In this document: one piece after another, positions 6,020-13,330 of the stretch
Layout of the letters: every line of letters begins with the position of its first letter
Position numbering within the stretch: the first letter of the stretch is position 1
Assembly: GCA_937888775.1 (NCBI GenBank)
Contig: CALAQT010000379.1
Span: 1 to 20,355, forward strand
Reading direction: 5' to 3'
Source: an uncultured Actinomycetes bacterium
GTDB lineage: Bacteria; Actinomycetota; Thermoleophilia; Solirubrobacterales; Solirubrobacteraceae
DNA length: 20,355 nt
Translations under genes and position numbers: made by a program
The notes under the pieces: model-generated
Seen by the model: only the letters and a program-made list of their open reading frames with translations
The model's database searches: none
What the model was told of the DNA's origin: nothing

Positions 6020-7414
6020 ATGAGCGTCAACAGCCCGCTCGGCGCGTCACCGCAGAGCGTCAGCATCGAGCTGAACCCGCGCACGCTGGATTCCGAGCGT
6101 GCGTCCTCGGACACGCGCCGCGGTGTGCTCGGCCTCGCCGGTCTGCTGGCCCTCGGGCTGCTGATCTGCATCTCGGCGGCCAACACCGACTCGTTGCTGC
6201 CCGAGTCGGTCCGGCCGATCCCCGCTGCGCTGGCCGGCGCGTTCGGCACCCACGGACCCGATCTGCACGTCGGCGGCGTGATCGCCGCCCTGTCGCTGAT
6301 GTTCCTGTGCTACGTGGTCGTGGTCCGGGCCTCTGACCAGCTGTCCGGGCGCATCGTGCTGATGTGCATCGCGGCCCTCCACGCGCTGGTGCTGCTCGCC
6401 CCGCCGCTGCTGTCGACCGACATCTTCAGCTATCAGGCTTACGCGCGCATGGGCTCACTGTACGGCGCCAATCCCTATCTCTACGGTCCCCACGCGATTG
6501 CGCTTGATCCCGTGTTCCCCTACGTCGGCGCCAAATGGTCATACATCCCGAGCGCGTACGGGCCAGTGTTCACCGTCTTCAGTTACCTGCTGGCACCCCT
6601 GTCGATCGCCGCCAGCGTGCTCGCTTACAAGTCCATCGCCGCGTTAGCCAGCCTGGCGATCGTCGCGCTGGTCTGGAATCTCGCGCGCCTGCGCGGCGTC
6701 AGCCCGGTCCGGGCCGCCGCGCTGGTTGGCCTGAACCCGCTGCTGGTCCTCTACGGGGTCGGCGGCGGCCACAACGATCTGTTGATGCTCCTGGCGCTGG
6801 TGGGCGGCATGTACGTATTGCTGATCCGTCGCGAGCGCCTGGGCGGCGCGCTGATCGTGCTGGCGGCGGGGATCAAGCTGACAGCCGGATTGCTGGCGCC
6901 GTTCGCGCTCGCCGCGGAAGGCCGGCTCCGCGGTCGTGACCGGCGGCGAAACTTCGCGACCGGGGCCGCCTGCGGCCTGGCCCTCGTGGCCGCGCTTGGC
7001 TTCTCGGCGTTCGGGACCGGGACCGTTCACCTGCTGGCCACGTTGCAAAAGAGCCAGACCGAGGGCGACTGGCACAGCATCCCCGGCTTCATCTCGACGC
7101 GGCTCGGGCTGGGCACCATGGGGCACATCCCCGGATACGTGCTCGGTGCCGTGTCCATCGGCATCTGCGCCTGGCTGCTGCGTCGTGTCTGGCAGGGCAC
7201 GATCGATTGGATCGCCGCCGCGGGCTGGGCGACGATCGCCCTGCTGGTGACCGCCAGCTCGCTGCTGCCGTGGTATGTGGCGTGGGTGCTGCCGCTGGCG
7301 GCACTCGGCCGCGACCGCCGGCTGTTCAACGCGACGATCGCACTGACGGGTGCGGTCCAGCTGATCCAGCTGCTTGGCTACATCCCCCACGGAAGATCGC
7401 TGCTGGGTCTATGA
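6020..7414 (+). CDS. GT-C polyprenol-phosphate mannosyltransferase (MptA/MptB-like)
   Basis: An integral membrane glycosyltransferase that probably adds mannose from polyprenyl-phosphate-mannose to an envelope glycan or lipoglycan. The 464-residue protein has about 10-13 hydrophobic segments, and a large first outer loop carries the GT-C acidic motif LLSTDIFSYQAYARM (D134) followed by NPYLYGPHAI and SAYGPVF. The segment VGGGHNDLLML (H251, N252, D253) is also typical of the actinobacterial alpha-1,6-mannosyltransferase group. Its position directly after the polyprenol mannose synthase links donor synthesis with use. No ribosome site is obvious at the ATG; a tandem TANNNT block lies about 50 bases upstream. 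Linkage and acceptor cannot be read from sequence. Confidence 0.86.
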   Translation: MSVNSPLGASPQSVSIELNPRTLDSERASSDTRRGVLGLAGLLALGLLICISAANTDSLLPESVRPIPAALAGAFGTHGPDLHVGGVIAALSLMFLCYVVVVRASDQLSGRIVLMCIAALHALVLLAPPLLSTDIFSYQAYARMGSLYGANPYLYGPHAIALDPVFPYVGAKWSYIPSAYGPVFTVFSYLLAPLSIAASVLAYKSIAALASLAIVALVWNLARLRGVSPVRAAALVGLNPLLVLYGVGGGHNDLLMLLALVGGMYVLLIRRERLGGALIVLAAGIKLTAGLLAPFALAAEGRLRGRDRRRNFATGAACGLALVAALGFSAFGTGTVHLLATLQKSQTEGDWHSIPGFISTRLGLGTMGHIPGYVLGAVSIGICAWLLRRVWQGTIDWIAAAGWATIALLVTASSLLPWYVAWVLPLAALGRDRRLFNATIALTGAVQLIQLLGYIPHGRSLLGL

Positions 7415-7436
7415 GCCTGCGCACCTGCCAGCGCCG

Positions 7437-7452
7437 TACGATGCCCGATTAG
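7437..7452 (+). promoter_or_regulatory. TACGAT -10-like element, leaderless start of the GT2 gene
   Basis: TACGAT (7437-7442) is followed by ten bases and then the ATG at 7453, with no Shine-Dalgarno. The same hexamer precedes the Rrf2 regulator gene at 10703-10698. A four-codon reading frame (ATG CCC GAT TAG, 7441-7452) ends right against the real start. Confidence 0.5.
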
Positions 7453-8502
7453 ATGAGCGCCACCTCGACGCCGGACGGCAACGAAACGCGGCATTTGCGG
7501 CTGCTCAGCGTCGTCGCCCCCGTGTTTGACGAGGAGGCGACGATCGACGAGTTCTGCGCGCGGGTGTGCAATGCGCTGGAGGGACTTCCGTTCGAGCTGG
7601 TGCTGGTTGATGACGGCTCCACCGACGGGTCACCGGCGGCGCTTGAGCGCCTCGCCGACAACGACCCGCGGATCCGGGTCGTGTACCTGTCGCGCAACTT
7701 CGGACATCAGACTGCCCTGACCGCGGGTCTGGACTACGCCAGCGGCAACGCGGTCGTGATGCTCGACGCCGATCTCCAGGATCCGCCCGAGCTGATCCTG
7801 ACGATGCTCGATAACTGGCGTGCCGGATGCGACGTCGTCTATGCCGTACGCGAGCAGCGCCAGGGCGAGTCGCGCTTCAAGCTCAGCACCGCAAGATGGT
7901 TCTACGCGCTGTTCGACAAGCTCGCCCAGGTGGAGCTCCAGCACAACTCGGGCGACTTCCGGCTGCTTGACCGTCGCGCGCTTGACGCGCTGCTGTCGAT
8001 GCGCGAGCGCAACCGCTTTCTGCGCGGCATGACCGTTTGGGTCGGCTACACCCAGGCGGCGGTGCCCTACCAGCGCGACGCGCGCTACGCCGGTGAGACC
8101 AAGTACACGCTGTCCAAGATGGTGCGCTTCTCGCTGGACGCGATCTCGTCCTTCTCGCATCGCCCGCTACAGCTGGCGACGCTGCTCGGCTTCATGATCT
8201 CGACGCTGGCGTTCATCGCGATCCCGGTCGTAGTCGTGCTGCGCATCGAGGGCTCCTACCTACCGGGCTTTGGCGCGGTCACGATCCTGATCCTGCTGCT
8301 CGGCGGGATCGAACTGATCGCGATCGGGATCATCGGCGAGTACGTGGGCCGCATCTACGACGAGGTCAAGGGACGTCCCCTGTATCTCGTCCGAGCCCAG
8401 CGCAATCTGCCCACACAGCGGATCCCCGGCGACCCTGAGCTCGCCTCCCACGGCTACGGTTCGGCGCCCGATCGCCCGGGCTCGGTCGACCCGCCGCTGT
8501 AG
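7453..8502 (+). CDS. Membrane GT2 glycosyltransferase (DPM/GtrB/ArnC-like)
   Basis: A 349-residue enzyme that probably loads a nucleotide-activated sugar onto undecaprenyl or another polyprenyl phosphate. The GT-A domain has VVAPVFDEEATI (20-31), LVDDGSTDGSP (51-61), RNFGHQTALTAGLDYA (81-96), the metal-binding LDADLQDPPE (104-113) and NSGDFRLLDRRAL (165-177). QRDARYAGETKYTLSKM (207-223) is the signature of the GtrB/ArnC/DPM group. Two C-terminal membrane helices (about 240-263 and 273-296) anchor it, followed by the usual GEYVGRIYDEVKGRPLYLV segment. This differs from the soluble mannose synthase upstream, so two lipid-linked sugar donors may be made. A TACGAT element ten bases before the ATG suggests a leaderless mRNA. 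Sugar specificity is unknown. Confidence 0.93.
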   Translation: MSATSTPDGNETRHLRLLSVVAPVFDEEATIDEFCARVCNALEGLPFELVLVDDGSTDGSPAALERLADNDPRIRVVYLSRNFGHQTALTAGLDYASGNAVVMLDADLQDPPELILTMLDNWRAGCDVVYAVREQRQGESRFKLSTARWFYALFDKLAQVELQHNSGDFRLLDRRALDALLSMRERNRFLRGMTVWVGYTQAAVPYQRDARYAGETKYTLSKMVRFSLDAISSFSHRPLQLATLLGFMISTLAFIAIPVVVVLRIEGSYLPGFGAVTILILLLGGIELIAIGIIGEYVGRIYDEVKGRPLYLVRAQRNLPTQRIPGDPELASHGYGSAPDRPGSVDPPL

Positions 8503-8513
8503 CGCGGCGCGCG

Positions 8514-8537
8514 CCGGCCGGCTCAGCCGCCGGCCGG
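8514..8537. terminator. CCGGCCGG inverted repeat between convergent GT2 and cysE genes
   Basis: CCGGCCGG occurs at 8514-8521 and 8530-8537; the unit is self-complementary, so the two copies can pair as an 8-bp stem around an 8-base loop. It lies at the junction of the convergent genes ending at 8502 and 8523 and overlaps the last codons of cysE. No T-run follows, so termination efficiency is uncertain. Confidence 0.45.
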
Positions 8538-9299
8538 GTTGGGACCCAACGCCGGATTGGCTCGCCCGTCGGGCTGGGGAGCTTGCGAAGCTGCGCCGCC
8601 CGAGTGCTGCCCGACCGCACCATTGGCATCCTCGGCGACCTCGGCGAGCGTCCCCTCCAGCACCGCGATCCGGCTCGCGAGCCCCTTGATTGCGTCGGCC
8701 ACCGGATCTGGCAGATGCACCCAGTCGGCATCGGGCCCCTCCGGCCGGCGACCTTCGACGCGGACCGGATGACCGGGATTGCCCACGACGGTCGAGTTCG
8801 GCGGGACGTTGTGGATCACGACACTGTTGGCTCCGATCTTGGCGCCGTGGCCGACGGTGATCGGTCCCAGCAGCTTGGCGCCCGATCCGATCGTGACGTT
8901 GTCCTGAACGGTCGGGTGGCGCTTGCCGGTGGCAAAGCCCGTGCCGCCCAGCGTCACCCCCTGATAGATGGTCACGTCGTTTCCGATCTCAGCTGTCTCG
9001 CCAACCACGACGCCCATCCCATGATCGATGAATAAGCCGTCGCCGATCCGAGCCGCCGGATGGATCTCGATCCCGGTGACCGAGCGCGCCACAGCGGCGA
9101 TCAGGCGCGGCAGCAGCGGTACGCCGACGCTGTGCAGGACATGGGCCACGCGATGGGCCAGCACCGCGTGAACGCCAGGCCACGTCGCCAGGATCTCGAC
9201 CGTACTCACACCCTGCGCGGCTGGATCGCGACTCTGCGCCGCGGAAACGTCACGTCGTATCTCCGCGGCGGTGCGCGCGATCAGCGCTAGGCCGAGCAT
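8523..9299 (-). CDS. cysE: Serine O-acetyltransferase
   Basis: Acetylates L-serine with acetyl-CoA to O-acetylserine, the substrate of CysK encoded just upstream. The 258-residue protein has the short N-terminal helical domain of the actinobacterial/Gram-positive type, then a left-handed beta-helix of hexapeptide repeats (about 78-185). Active-site motifs are present: IDHGMGVVVGETAEIG (D92, H93), YQGVTLGGTG (112-121) and KRHPTV (H128). A 70-residue C-terminal extension includes a helical stretch (DPVADAIKGLASRIAVLEG) and a Gly/Pro-rich tail; it goes beyond the catalytic core. The gene starts 30 bases after the cysK stop. A TAGGCT hexamer lies six bases before the ATG inside a small inverted repeat, so it may also have its own promoter. 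Confidence 0.95.
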   Translation of the reverse strand: MLGLALIARTAAEIRRDVSAAQSRDPAAQGVSTVEILATWPGVHAVLAHRVAHVLHSVGVPLLPRLIAAVARSVTGIEIHPAARIGDGLFIDHGMGVVVGETAEIGNDVTIYQGVTLGGTGFATGKRHPTVQDNVTIGSGAKLLGPITVGHGAKIGANSVVIHNVPPNSTVVGNPGHPVRVEGRRPEGPDADWVHLPDPVADAIKGLASRIAVLEGTLAEVAEDANGAVGQHSGGAASQAPQPDGRANPALGPNPAGG

Positions 9300-9303
9300 G
9301 GGT

Positions 9304-9321
9304 TAAGCCTAGCGAGAGGCT
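9304..9321 (-). promoter_or_regulatory. Inverted repeat in the cysK-cysE gap (candidate operator or leader)
   Basis: AAGCCT and AGGCTT flank a six-base centre (9304-9321), forming a perfect 6-6-6 inverted repeat in the 30-base gap between cysK and cysE. It overlaps the TAGGCT -10-like hexamer. It could be an operator or a short RNA hairpin. Confidence 0.35.
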
Positions 9322-9329
9322 TGGCGCGC

Positions 9330-10256
9330 CTAAGGCGCAAAGAACGGCGTCGAGACGTAGCGCTCACCGGAGTCAGGCAGGATCGTGGCGATTCGCTTAC
9401 CGCGTGATTCCGGCCTGCGGGCCACCTCCAGCGCGGCCCACACCGCCGCCCCGCACGAGATTCCGGCCAGCACGCCCTCTCGCCGAGCCAGCGTGCGCGC
9501 GGTCTCGATCGCGTCCTCGTCCTCGACCGCGATTACCTCGTCGAGCAGTTCGCGGTTGAGCACGGCCGGCACGAACCCGGCGCCGATGCCCTGAATCTTG
9601 TGCGGCCCCGGCGAGCCGCCCGACAGCACCGCCGAAGAGCGCGGCTCGACCGCCACCACCCGGCAATCGGGGTTTCTGGCCTTCAGCACCTCCCCCACGC
9701 CCGTGATCGTGCCGCCGGTCCCGACCCCGGCCACGAACACGTCGACGCGCCCGTCGAGCGCGTCCCACAGCTCGGGTCCGGTGGTCAGTCGATGGATCTC
9801 CGGGTTGGCGGGGTTGGAGAACTGGTCGGGCAGGAACACGTCACCGTTCGCCGCCAGCGATTGCGCGGCCTGCACCGCCTCGGTCATGCCGCCCAGCGAC
9901 TCGGTCACCTGCACGCGGGCCCCGTACAGACGCAGCAGCCCCTCTCGCTCGCGGCTCATCCCCTGCGGCAGCGTCAACACCAGGTCATAGCCCTTGGCCG
10001 CGCACACGAACGCCAGTGCGATTCCGGTGTTGCCGCTCGTGGCCTCGACGATCGTCGTCTTTCCAGGCTCAATCCGGCCCTCACGCTCGGCGGCCTCGAT
10101 CATCGCCACCCCGATCCGATCCTTGACGCTCCCGCCCGGGTTGAACGCCTCGAGCTTGGCGAACAGCTCGACGTCCAGATCGGGCGCCATCCGGGTCAGC
10201 GCCAAGATCGGCGTCCCGCCCACGAGCTCGGCAATGTTGGTCGGAATTGTCGCCAT
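9330..10256 (-). CDS. cysK: Cysteine synthase (O-acetylserine sulfhydrylase)
   Basis: A PLP enzyme combining O-acetylserine with sulfide to give L-cysteine. The 308-residue product has the family length and motifs: PLP lysine K45 in NPGGSVKDRI, substrate loop TSGNTGIALA (about 74-83), phosphate-binding GTGGTITGVG (about 178-187), AGISCGAA and the C-terminal LPDSGERYVST. The residues match CysK-type synthases; no CBS domain is present. It lies 39 bases after the Rrf2 regulator and 30 bases before cysE, making a compact cysteine unit. TAATGT (10271-10266), nine bases before the ATG and with no Shine-Dalgarno, suggests an additional leaderless promoter inside the unit. Confidence 0.96.
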   Translation of the reverse strand: MATIPTNIAELVGGTPILALTRMAPDLDVELFAKLEAFNPGGSVKDRIGVAMIEAAEREGRIEPGKTTIVEATSGNTGIALAFVCAAKGYDLVLTLPQGMSREREGLLRLYGARVQVTESLGGMTEAVQAAQSLAANGDVFLPDQFSNPANPEIHRLTTGPELWDALDGRVDVFVAGVGTGGTITGVGEVLKARNPDCRVVAVEPRSSAVLSGGSPGPHKIQGIGAGFVPAVLNRELLDEVIAVEDEDAIETARTLARREGVLAGISCGAAVWAALEVARRPESRGKRIATILPDSGERYVSTPFFAP

Positions 10257-10271
10257 TTGACCCAGACATTA
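10257..10271 (-). promoter_or_regulatory. TAATGT -10-like element, leaderless start of cysK
   Basis: On the minus strand TAATGT (10271-10266) is followed by nine bases and the cysK ATG at 10256. No ribosome site is present. This would let cysK-cysE be transcribed separately from the upstream regulator gene. Confidence 0.5.
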
Positions 10272-10295
10272 CGAGAACTGCACCACCCAGGCGCT

Positions 10296-10688
10296 TCAGA
10301 TGTGATACATCGGCGCCCCGGCAGCCCGGATCTCCTGCTCGGCGACCGAGGCGACCGTGGCCTCGCTCAGCACCGCGCTCGCGGCCTGCGCGGCCTCTGC
10401 GAACACCCCGGTGGAGTCGCGTCCGAGTGGGCCGTCAAGCAACTCCACCAACTCGAGTACGGTGACCTCGCCGGGCGGCCGCGCGAAGCTGTAACCGCCC
10501 TTGACGCCACGCTGCGAGCGCAGGATCCCGGCGCGCCGAAGGGTCGCGAACAGTTGCTCCAAGAACTGCACCGGGATCTCCCGCCGCCGCGCAAGCTCCG
10601 CGATCGGGACCGGCCCGGCATCGCCGTGACGGTGCAGTTCGATCAGCGCACTGAGCGCGTACGGGGACCTGGTGGTGATTGAGATCAT
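10296..10688 (-). CDS. Rrf2-family regulator, cysteine-free (CymR-like by context)
   Basis: A 130-residue winged-helix repressor of the Rrf2 family: TRSPYALSALIELHRHG, the helix-turn-helix region IAELARRREIPVQFLEQLFATLRRAG (about 29-54), the wing RSQRGVKGGYSFAR (57-70) and the EVTVLELVELLDG segment. It has no cysteine at all, so it cannot carry the Fe-S cluster of IscR/NsrR-type members. CymR, the cluster-free Rrf2 repressor of cysteine metabolism that partners with CysK, fits better, and cysK is the next gene. I chose the ATG at 10688 over one at 10730 because family similarity begins there and a TACGAT hexamer lies nine bases upstream. A 7-3-7 palindrome just upstream may be its own operator. 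Confidence 0.9.
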   Translation of the reverse strand: MISITTRSPYALSALIELHRHGDAGPVPIAELARRREIPVQFLEQLFATLRRAGILRSQRGVKGGYSFARPPGEVTVLELVELLDGPLGRDSTGVFAEAAQAASAVLSEATVASVAEQEIRAAGAPMYHI

Positions 10689-10703
10689 CGGATCTCGATC
10701 GTA
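10689..10703 (-). promoter_or_regulatory. TACGAT -10-like element of the Rrf2 regulator gene
   Basis: TACGAT (10703-10698, minus strand) is followed by nine bases and the ATG at 10688, without a Shine-Dalgarno. This supports the shorter start and a leaderless transcript. Confidence 0.55.
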
Positions 10704-10705
10704 TG

Positions 10706-10722
10706 GCACGACCTCGTCGTGC
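10706..10722. promoter_or_regulatory. Palindrome GCACGAC-N3-GTCGTGC, candidate Rrf2 operator
   Basis: A perfect 7-3-7 inverted repeat lies two bases upstream of the TACGAT element, covering the spacer/-35 region of the regulator's promoter. Rrf2 dimers bind palindromic operators and often repress themselves, so an autoregulatory operator is likely. I saw no obvious second copy before cysK or cysE. Confidence 0.5.
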
Positions 10723-10757
10723 GCCAGCAACCGCCTCCGCCCCGGGGCCGCCCGACG

Positions 10758-11843
10758 TTAGATCCAGCCTCGCTCGGTGGCGATCAGGACGGCCTGGGCG
10801 CGATCCATTGCGCCGAGCTTGCCGTAGACGTTGTGCAGGTGGGTGCGGACGGTGCTGGTCGACAGTCCCAGCTCGCCGGCGATCTGCTTGTAGACCATGC
10901 CCTGCGCCAGCCGGCGCAGAACCTCCACCTCACGCGCCGACATCGGGCACGGATCGATCTGACGCGGGCGCCCGCCGGCCACCGGCAGCGGCAGCTCGTA
11001 CATCACGGTGCGCAGGTTGGCCGGGCTGACCCCGACCGTGTGGGCGACAGCCAAGAGCTCGGACGGCGCCACCGTGGCACCCAGCATGTGATGAGCGAGC
11101 ATGTCGGCCAGGCGCACCAGCGCGGTCTCGCCTTCGCAGTCCTCGGCGTGGTGGCGCTCGATCACGCTCGCGATCGACTTGGGCAGCCCCCAGCGCCGGG
11201 CCAGCACTCCGCCGACGAGCGCGTGGTCGACGCCCAGCTCACGGCGCTCGCGCATGATCCGTTCCTCGGGCGTGCGCGCCTCACCGTGAACCTCGCGCGG
11301 ATAGCCCGGATACGCGTGGACCAGCACCAGCTTGCCGATGTCATGCAGTAGCGAGGTCACCATCAACCGGTCGCGCGCCTCGTAGTTGAGCTCACGGGCC
11401 AGCCGGTCGGCGGCGCGCTGGGTGGCGACGGCGTGGAGCCGGAAACGCTCGGGAATCCCCTGCCAGACGGCGGTGCGCTCAAAGAAGTCATACGTGCGGG
11501 CGCGGCTGGCGATCGCGTGGACGGTCTTGGGCGACAGGACCTCGACGCCCTTGACGGCGCTCTCGACGCGACCCCGCATCTTGCCGTCAAGCTGGTTGGC
11601 GAGTCTCAGGACCGTAACGGCGAGCGCGATATCGCCTTCGATCGCCGCCACCACGTCGGCCGTGGCGGGATCGCCGTCCTCGAACAGGCGCAGCACACGG
11701 TTGCGTGACTCGGCCAGAACGGGATATGCCTCCAGAGCCTCGAACGCGGCGGTCAGGCGACGGCCGTGGCCCTCGTTGTGGTGGCGCTCACGCGAGGCGT
11801 ATGGGTCCGTCGGCGCCGTCTTTACGGCAGCAAGAGTAGCCAC
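10758..11843 (-). CDS. HDOD/HD-domain protein fused to a LuxR-type HTH
   Basis: A 361-residue one-component-like regulator. Residues about 30-270 form an HDOD/HD domain with the motif LLHDIGKLVLV (H167, D168). Other likely metal ligands of the HD superfamily are also retained: H137, H207 in VDHALVGGVL, H231/H232 in ERHHAED and D247 in RLADMLAHH. It may therefore still bind metal or have phosphohydrolase activity, though the GYP loop of c-di-GMP phosphodiesterases is absent. Residues about 299-361 are a LuxR/GerE helix-turn-helix (MSAREVEVLRRLAQGM, LGLSTSTVRTHLHNVYGKLGA). The start is GTG at 11843 with GGTGAG eight bases upstream. A 15-codon upstream ORF in the same frame with a strong ribosome site ends just before it. 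Target genes are unknown. Confidence 0.88.
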   Translation of the reverse strand: MATLAAVKTAPTDPYASRERHHNEGHGRRLTAAFEALEAYPVLAESRNRVLRLFEDGDPATADVVAAIEGDIALAVTVLRLANQLDGKMRGRVESAVKGVEVLSPKTVHAIASRARTYDFFERTAVWQGIPERFRLHAVATQRAADRLARELNYEARDRLMVTSLLHDIGKLVLVHAYPGYPREVHGEARTPEERIMRERRELGVDHALVGGVLARRWGLPKSIASVIERHHAEDCEGETALVRLADMLAHHMLGATVAPSELLAVAHTVGVSPANLRTVMYELPLPVAGGRPRQIDPCPMSAREVEVLRRLAQGMVYKQIAGELGLSTSTVRTHLHNVYGKLGAMDRAQAVLIATERGWI

Positions 11844-11852
11844 GAGTATCGC

Positions 11853-11900
11853 TCACCGGTCCTTCGGCGGGCCTGCACACAGGCAAGTCCTGGTTGACAT
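11853..11900 (-). CDS. 15-codon upstream ORF (leader peptide or displaced start)
   Basis: ATG at 11900-11898 is preceded by GGGAGG-AAAA, the strongest ribosome site in this neighbourhood, and encodes MSTRTCLCAGPPKDR before a TGA at 11855-11853. It is in the same frame as the HDOD-LuxR gene, whose GTG lies three codons after the TGA. A GCCTG-CACA-CAGGC hairpin (11871-11884) falls inside it. It may be a leader peptide controlling the downstream gene by coupled re-initiation, or the original N-terminus of that gene broken by a stop or sequencing error. Confidence 0.5.
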   Translation of the reverse strand: MSTRTCLCAGPPKDR

Positions 11901-11949
11901 TTTTCCTCCCCGTTATGAGGCCTTCTATCGGCAAATGATCGAGATTTGT

Positions 11950-13314
11950 TTAGCCCGATTCAAGTTCCGGGCAGCCTCCGCCGATTGCGTGACTCAGCGC
12001 CTGGTCGATCCGGGCCAGGGTCTGGTCACGTCCGAGCAGCGCCACCGTCTCGAATATCCCCGGTGAGACGGTCTGTCCCGCTATTGCCACCCGCACCGGC
12101 TGAAAGACCTTGCCCGGCTTGGCGCCGGTGCGCTCCACCACCCCGCGCAGCGCCAGCTCGACGTGCTCTTGGTCGAACGGGTCAGCGGCCGCCAGCGCCT
12201 CCCGGGATTCCCGGAGCGTCGCGACGGCTCCGTTGGCGCAGATCGCCTTGGCGAACGCGGCCGGATCGTCGACCGGACCGTCGAAAAGGAACGACACCAG
12301 CGGCCAGAAGTCAGCCAGCGTCTGGATCTTCTCGGCCGATATCGCAACGGCGTCACGCAGACCGCGACGCCCCGTGAAGTCCTCCAGGCGACTGGTCAGC
12401 TCATCGACTCCCAGTTCACGCAGATGGCGTCCGTTCATGTGGCGCAGCTTTCGCTCGTCGAACACCGCCGGATTCTTGGACACCCGTTCCAGGCGGAAGC
12501 GCTGAGCCAGCTCCGACAGGCTGAAGTGCTCCTCGTCGGAGGCAAAGCCGGCCCCCAGCAGCGCGATGTAGTTGTCGACCGCCTCGGGGATATAGCCGGC
12601 GTCGCGCAGTTCCTGCACGGATGCGGCGCCGTGTCGCTTTGACAGCTTGCGCCCGTCGGGGCCGTGCAGCAGCGGCAGGTGCGCGTAGCGCGGCGGGTCG
12701 GCCCCAAGCGCCTGGAGCACGAGCAGCTGCTTGGGGGTGTTGGACAGGTGGTCCTCCCCGCGGACCACATGCGTGATGCCGGCGTCGAGGTCGTCGATCG
12801 CCACCGCGAAGTTGTACAGCGGCGAGCCGTCGGCACGGGCGATGACCGGGTCGTCCATGTTCACGTTGGGGAAGCGGGTCTGACCACGGATCACGTCGTC
12901 GACGAGCGTCTCGCCGGTGTCGGGGACGCGCAAGCGGACGGCGCCCTCGGTCTCCGGCTCGCCTCGGAAGCCCCGCTGCGAGCCATGCTGCGTCTTGTAG
13001 GCCCTGACGTCGTCGGTGGTGGCCGAGGACCGATAGGCATGGCCGTCTGACAGCAGCTGGTTGAGCGCCTCGGCGTGGCGGTCGGCTCGCTGTGACTGGA
13101 AGATCGGGCCCTCGTCCCAATCGAGCTTGAGCCAGCGCAGCGCATCGAGGATCTGCTCAACGTTCTCCGGCGTCGAGCGCTCGCGGTCTGTATCTTCGAC
13201 GCGCAGTACGAGCGTGCCGCCCCGGCCACGTGCGAGCAACCAGTTGTAGAGCGCGGTTCGGGCGCCGCCGATGTGAAGTGCCCCCGTGGGGGATGGAGCA
13301 AAGCGAACGCGCAT
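11950..13314 (-). CDS. gltX: Glutamyl-tRNA synthetase
   Basis: A class I synthetase charging tRNA-Glu. The 454-residue product begins directly with the Rossmann signature RFAPSPTGALHIGGARTAL (HIGH-type motif at 14-17), has VEDTDRER (39-46), the tRNA/amino-acid pocket VVRGEDHLSNTPKQ (183-196) and the KMSKS-type loop KLSKRHG (223-229). The C-terminal anticodon-binding helical domain (about 310-445) includes LRGVVERTGAKPGKVFQPVRVAI and GIFETVALLGRDQTLARI. The zinc-binding cysteine cluster of E. coli GltX is absent (YRSS in its place), common in this family. Whether it also mischarges tRNA-Gln cannot be told here. It is divergent from nfo with only 16 bases between the two ATGs. Confidence 0.97.
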   Translation of the reverse strand: MRVRFAPSPTGALHIGGARTALYNWLLARGRGGTLVLRVEDTDRERSTPENVEQILDALRWLKLDWDEGPIFQSQRADRHAEALNQLLSDGHAYRSSATTDDVRAYKTQHGSQRGFRGEPETEGAVRLRVPDTGETLVDDVIRGQTRFPNVNMDDPVIARADGSPLYNFAVAIDDLDAGITHVVRGEDHLSNTPKQLLVLQALGADPPRYAHLPLLHGPDGRKLSKRHGAASVQELRDAGYIPEAVDNYIALLGAGFASDEEHFSLSELAQRFRLERVSKNPAVFDERKLRHMNGRHLRELGVDELTSRLEDFTGRRGLRDAVAISAEKIQTLADFWPLVSFLFDGPVDDPAAFAKAICANGAVATLRESREALAAADPFDQEHVELALRGVVERTGAKPGKVFQPVRVAIAGQTVSPGIFETVALLGRDQTLARIDQALSHAIGGGCPELESG

Positions 13315-13330
13315 GACAATTACCGCTTAG

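Noticed and set aside
9600..10682. 360-codon plus-strand ORF opposite cysK and the regulator
   Set aside because: Antisense shadow, His/Arg/Gln-rich with no domain, while the minus strand encodes clear CysK and Rrf2 proteins.
11894..11899. TTGACA on the plus strand between the HDOD and gltX genes
   Set aside because: No correctly spaced -10 and no rightward gene follows; the same bases are the start of the minus-strand upstream ORF.
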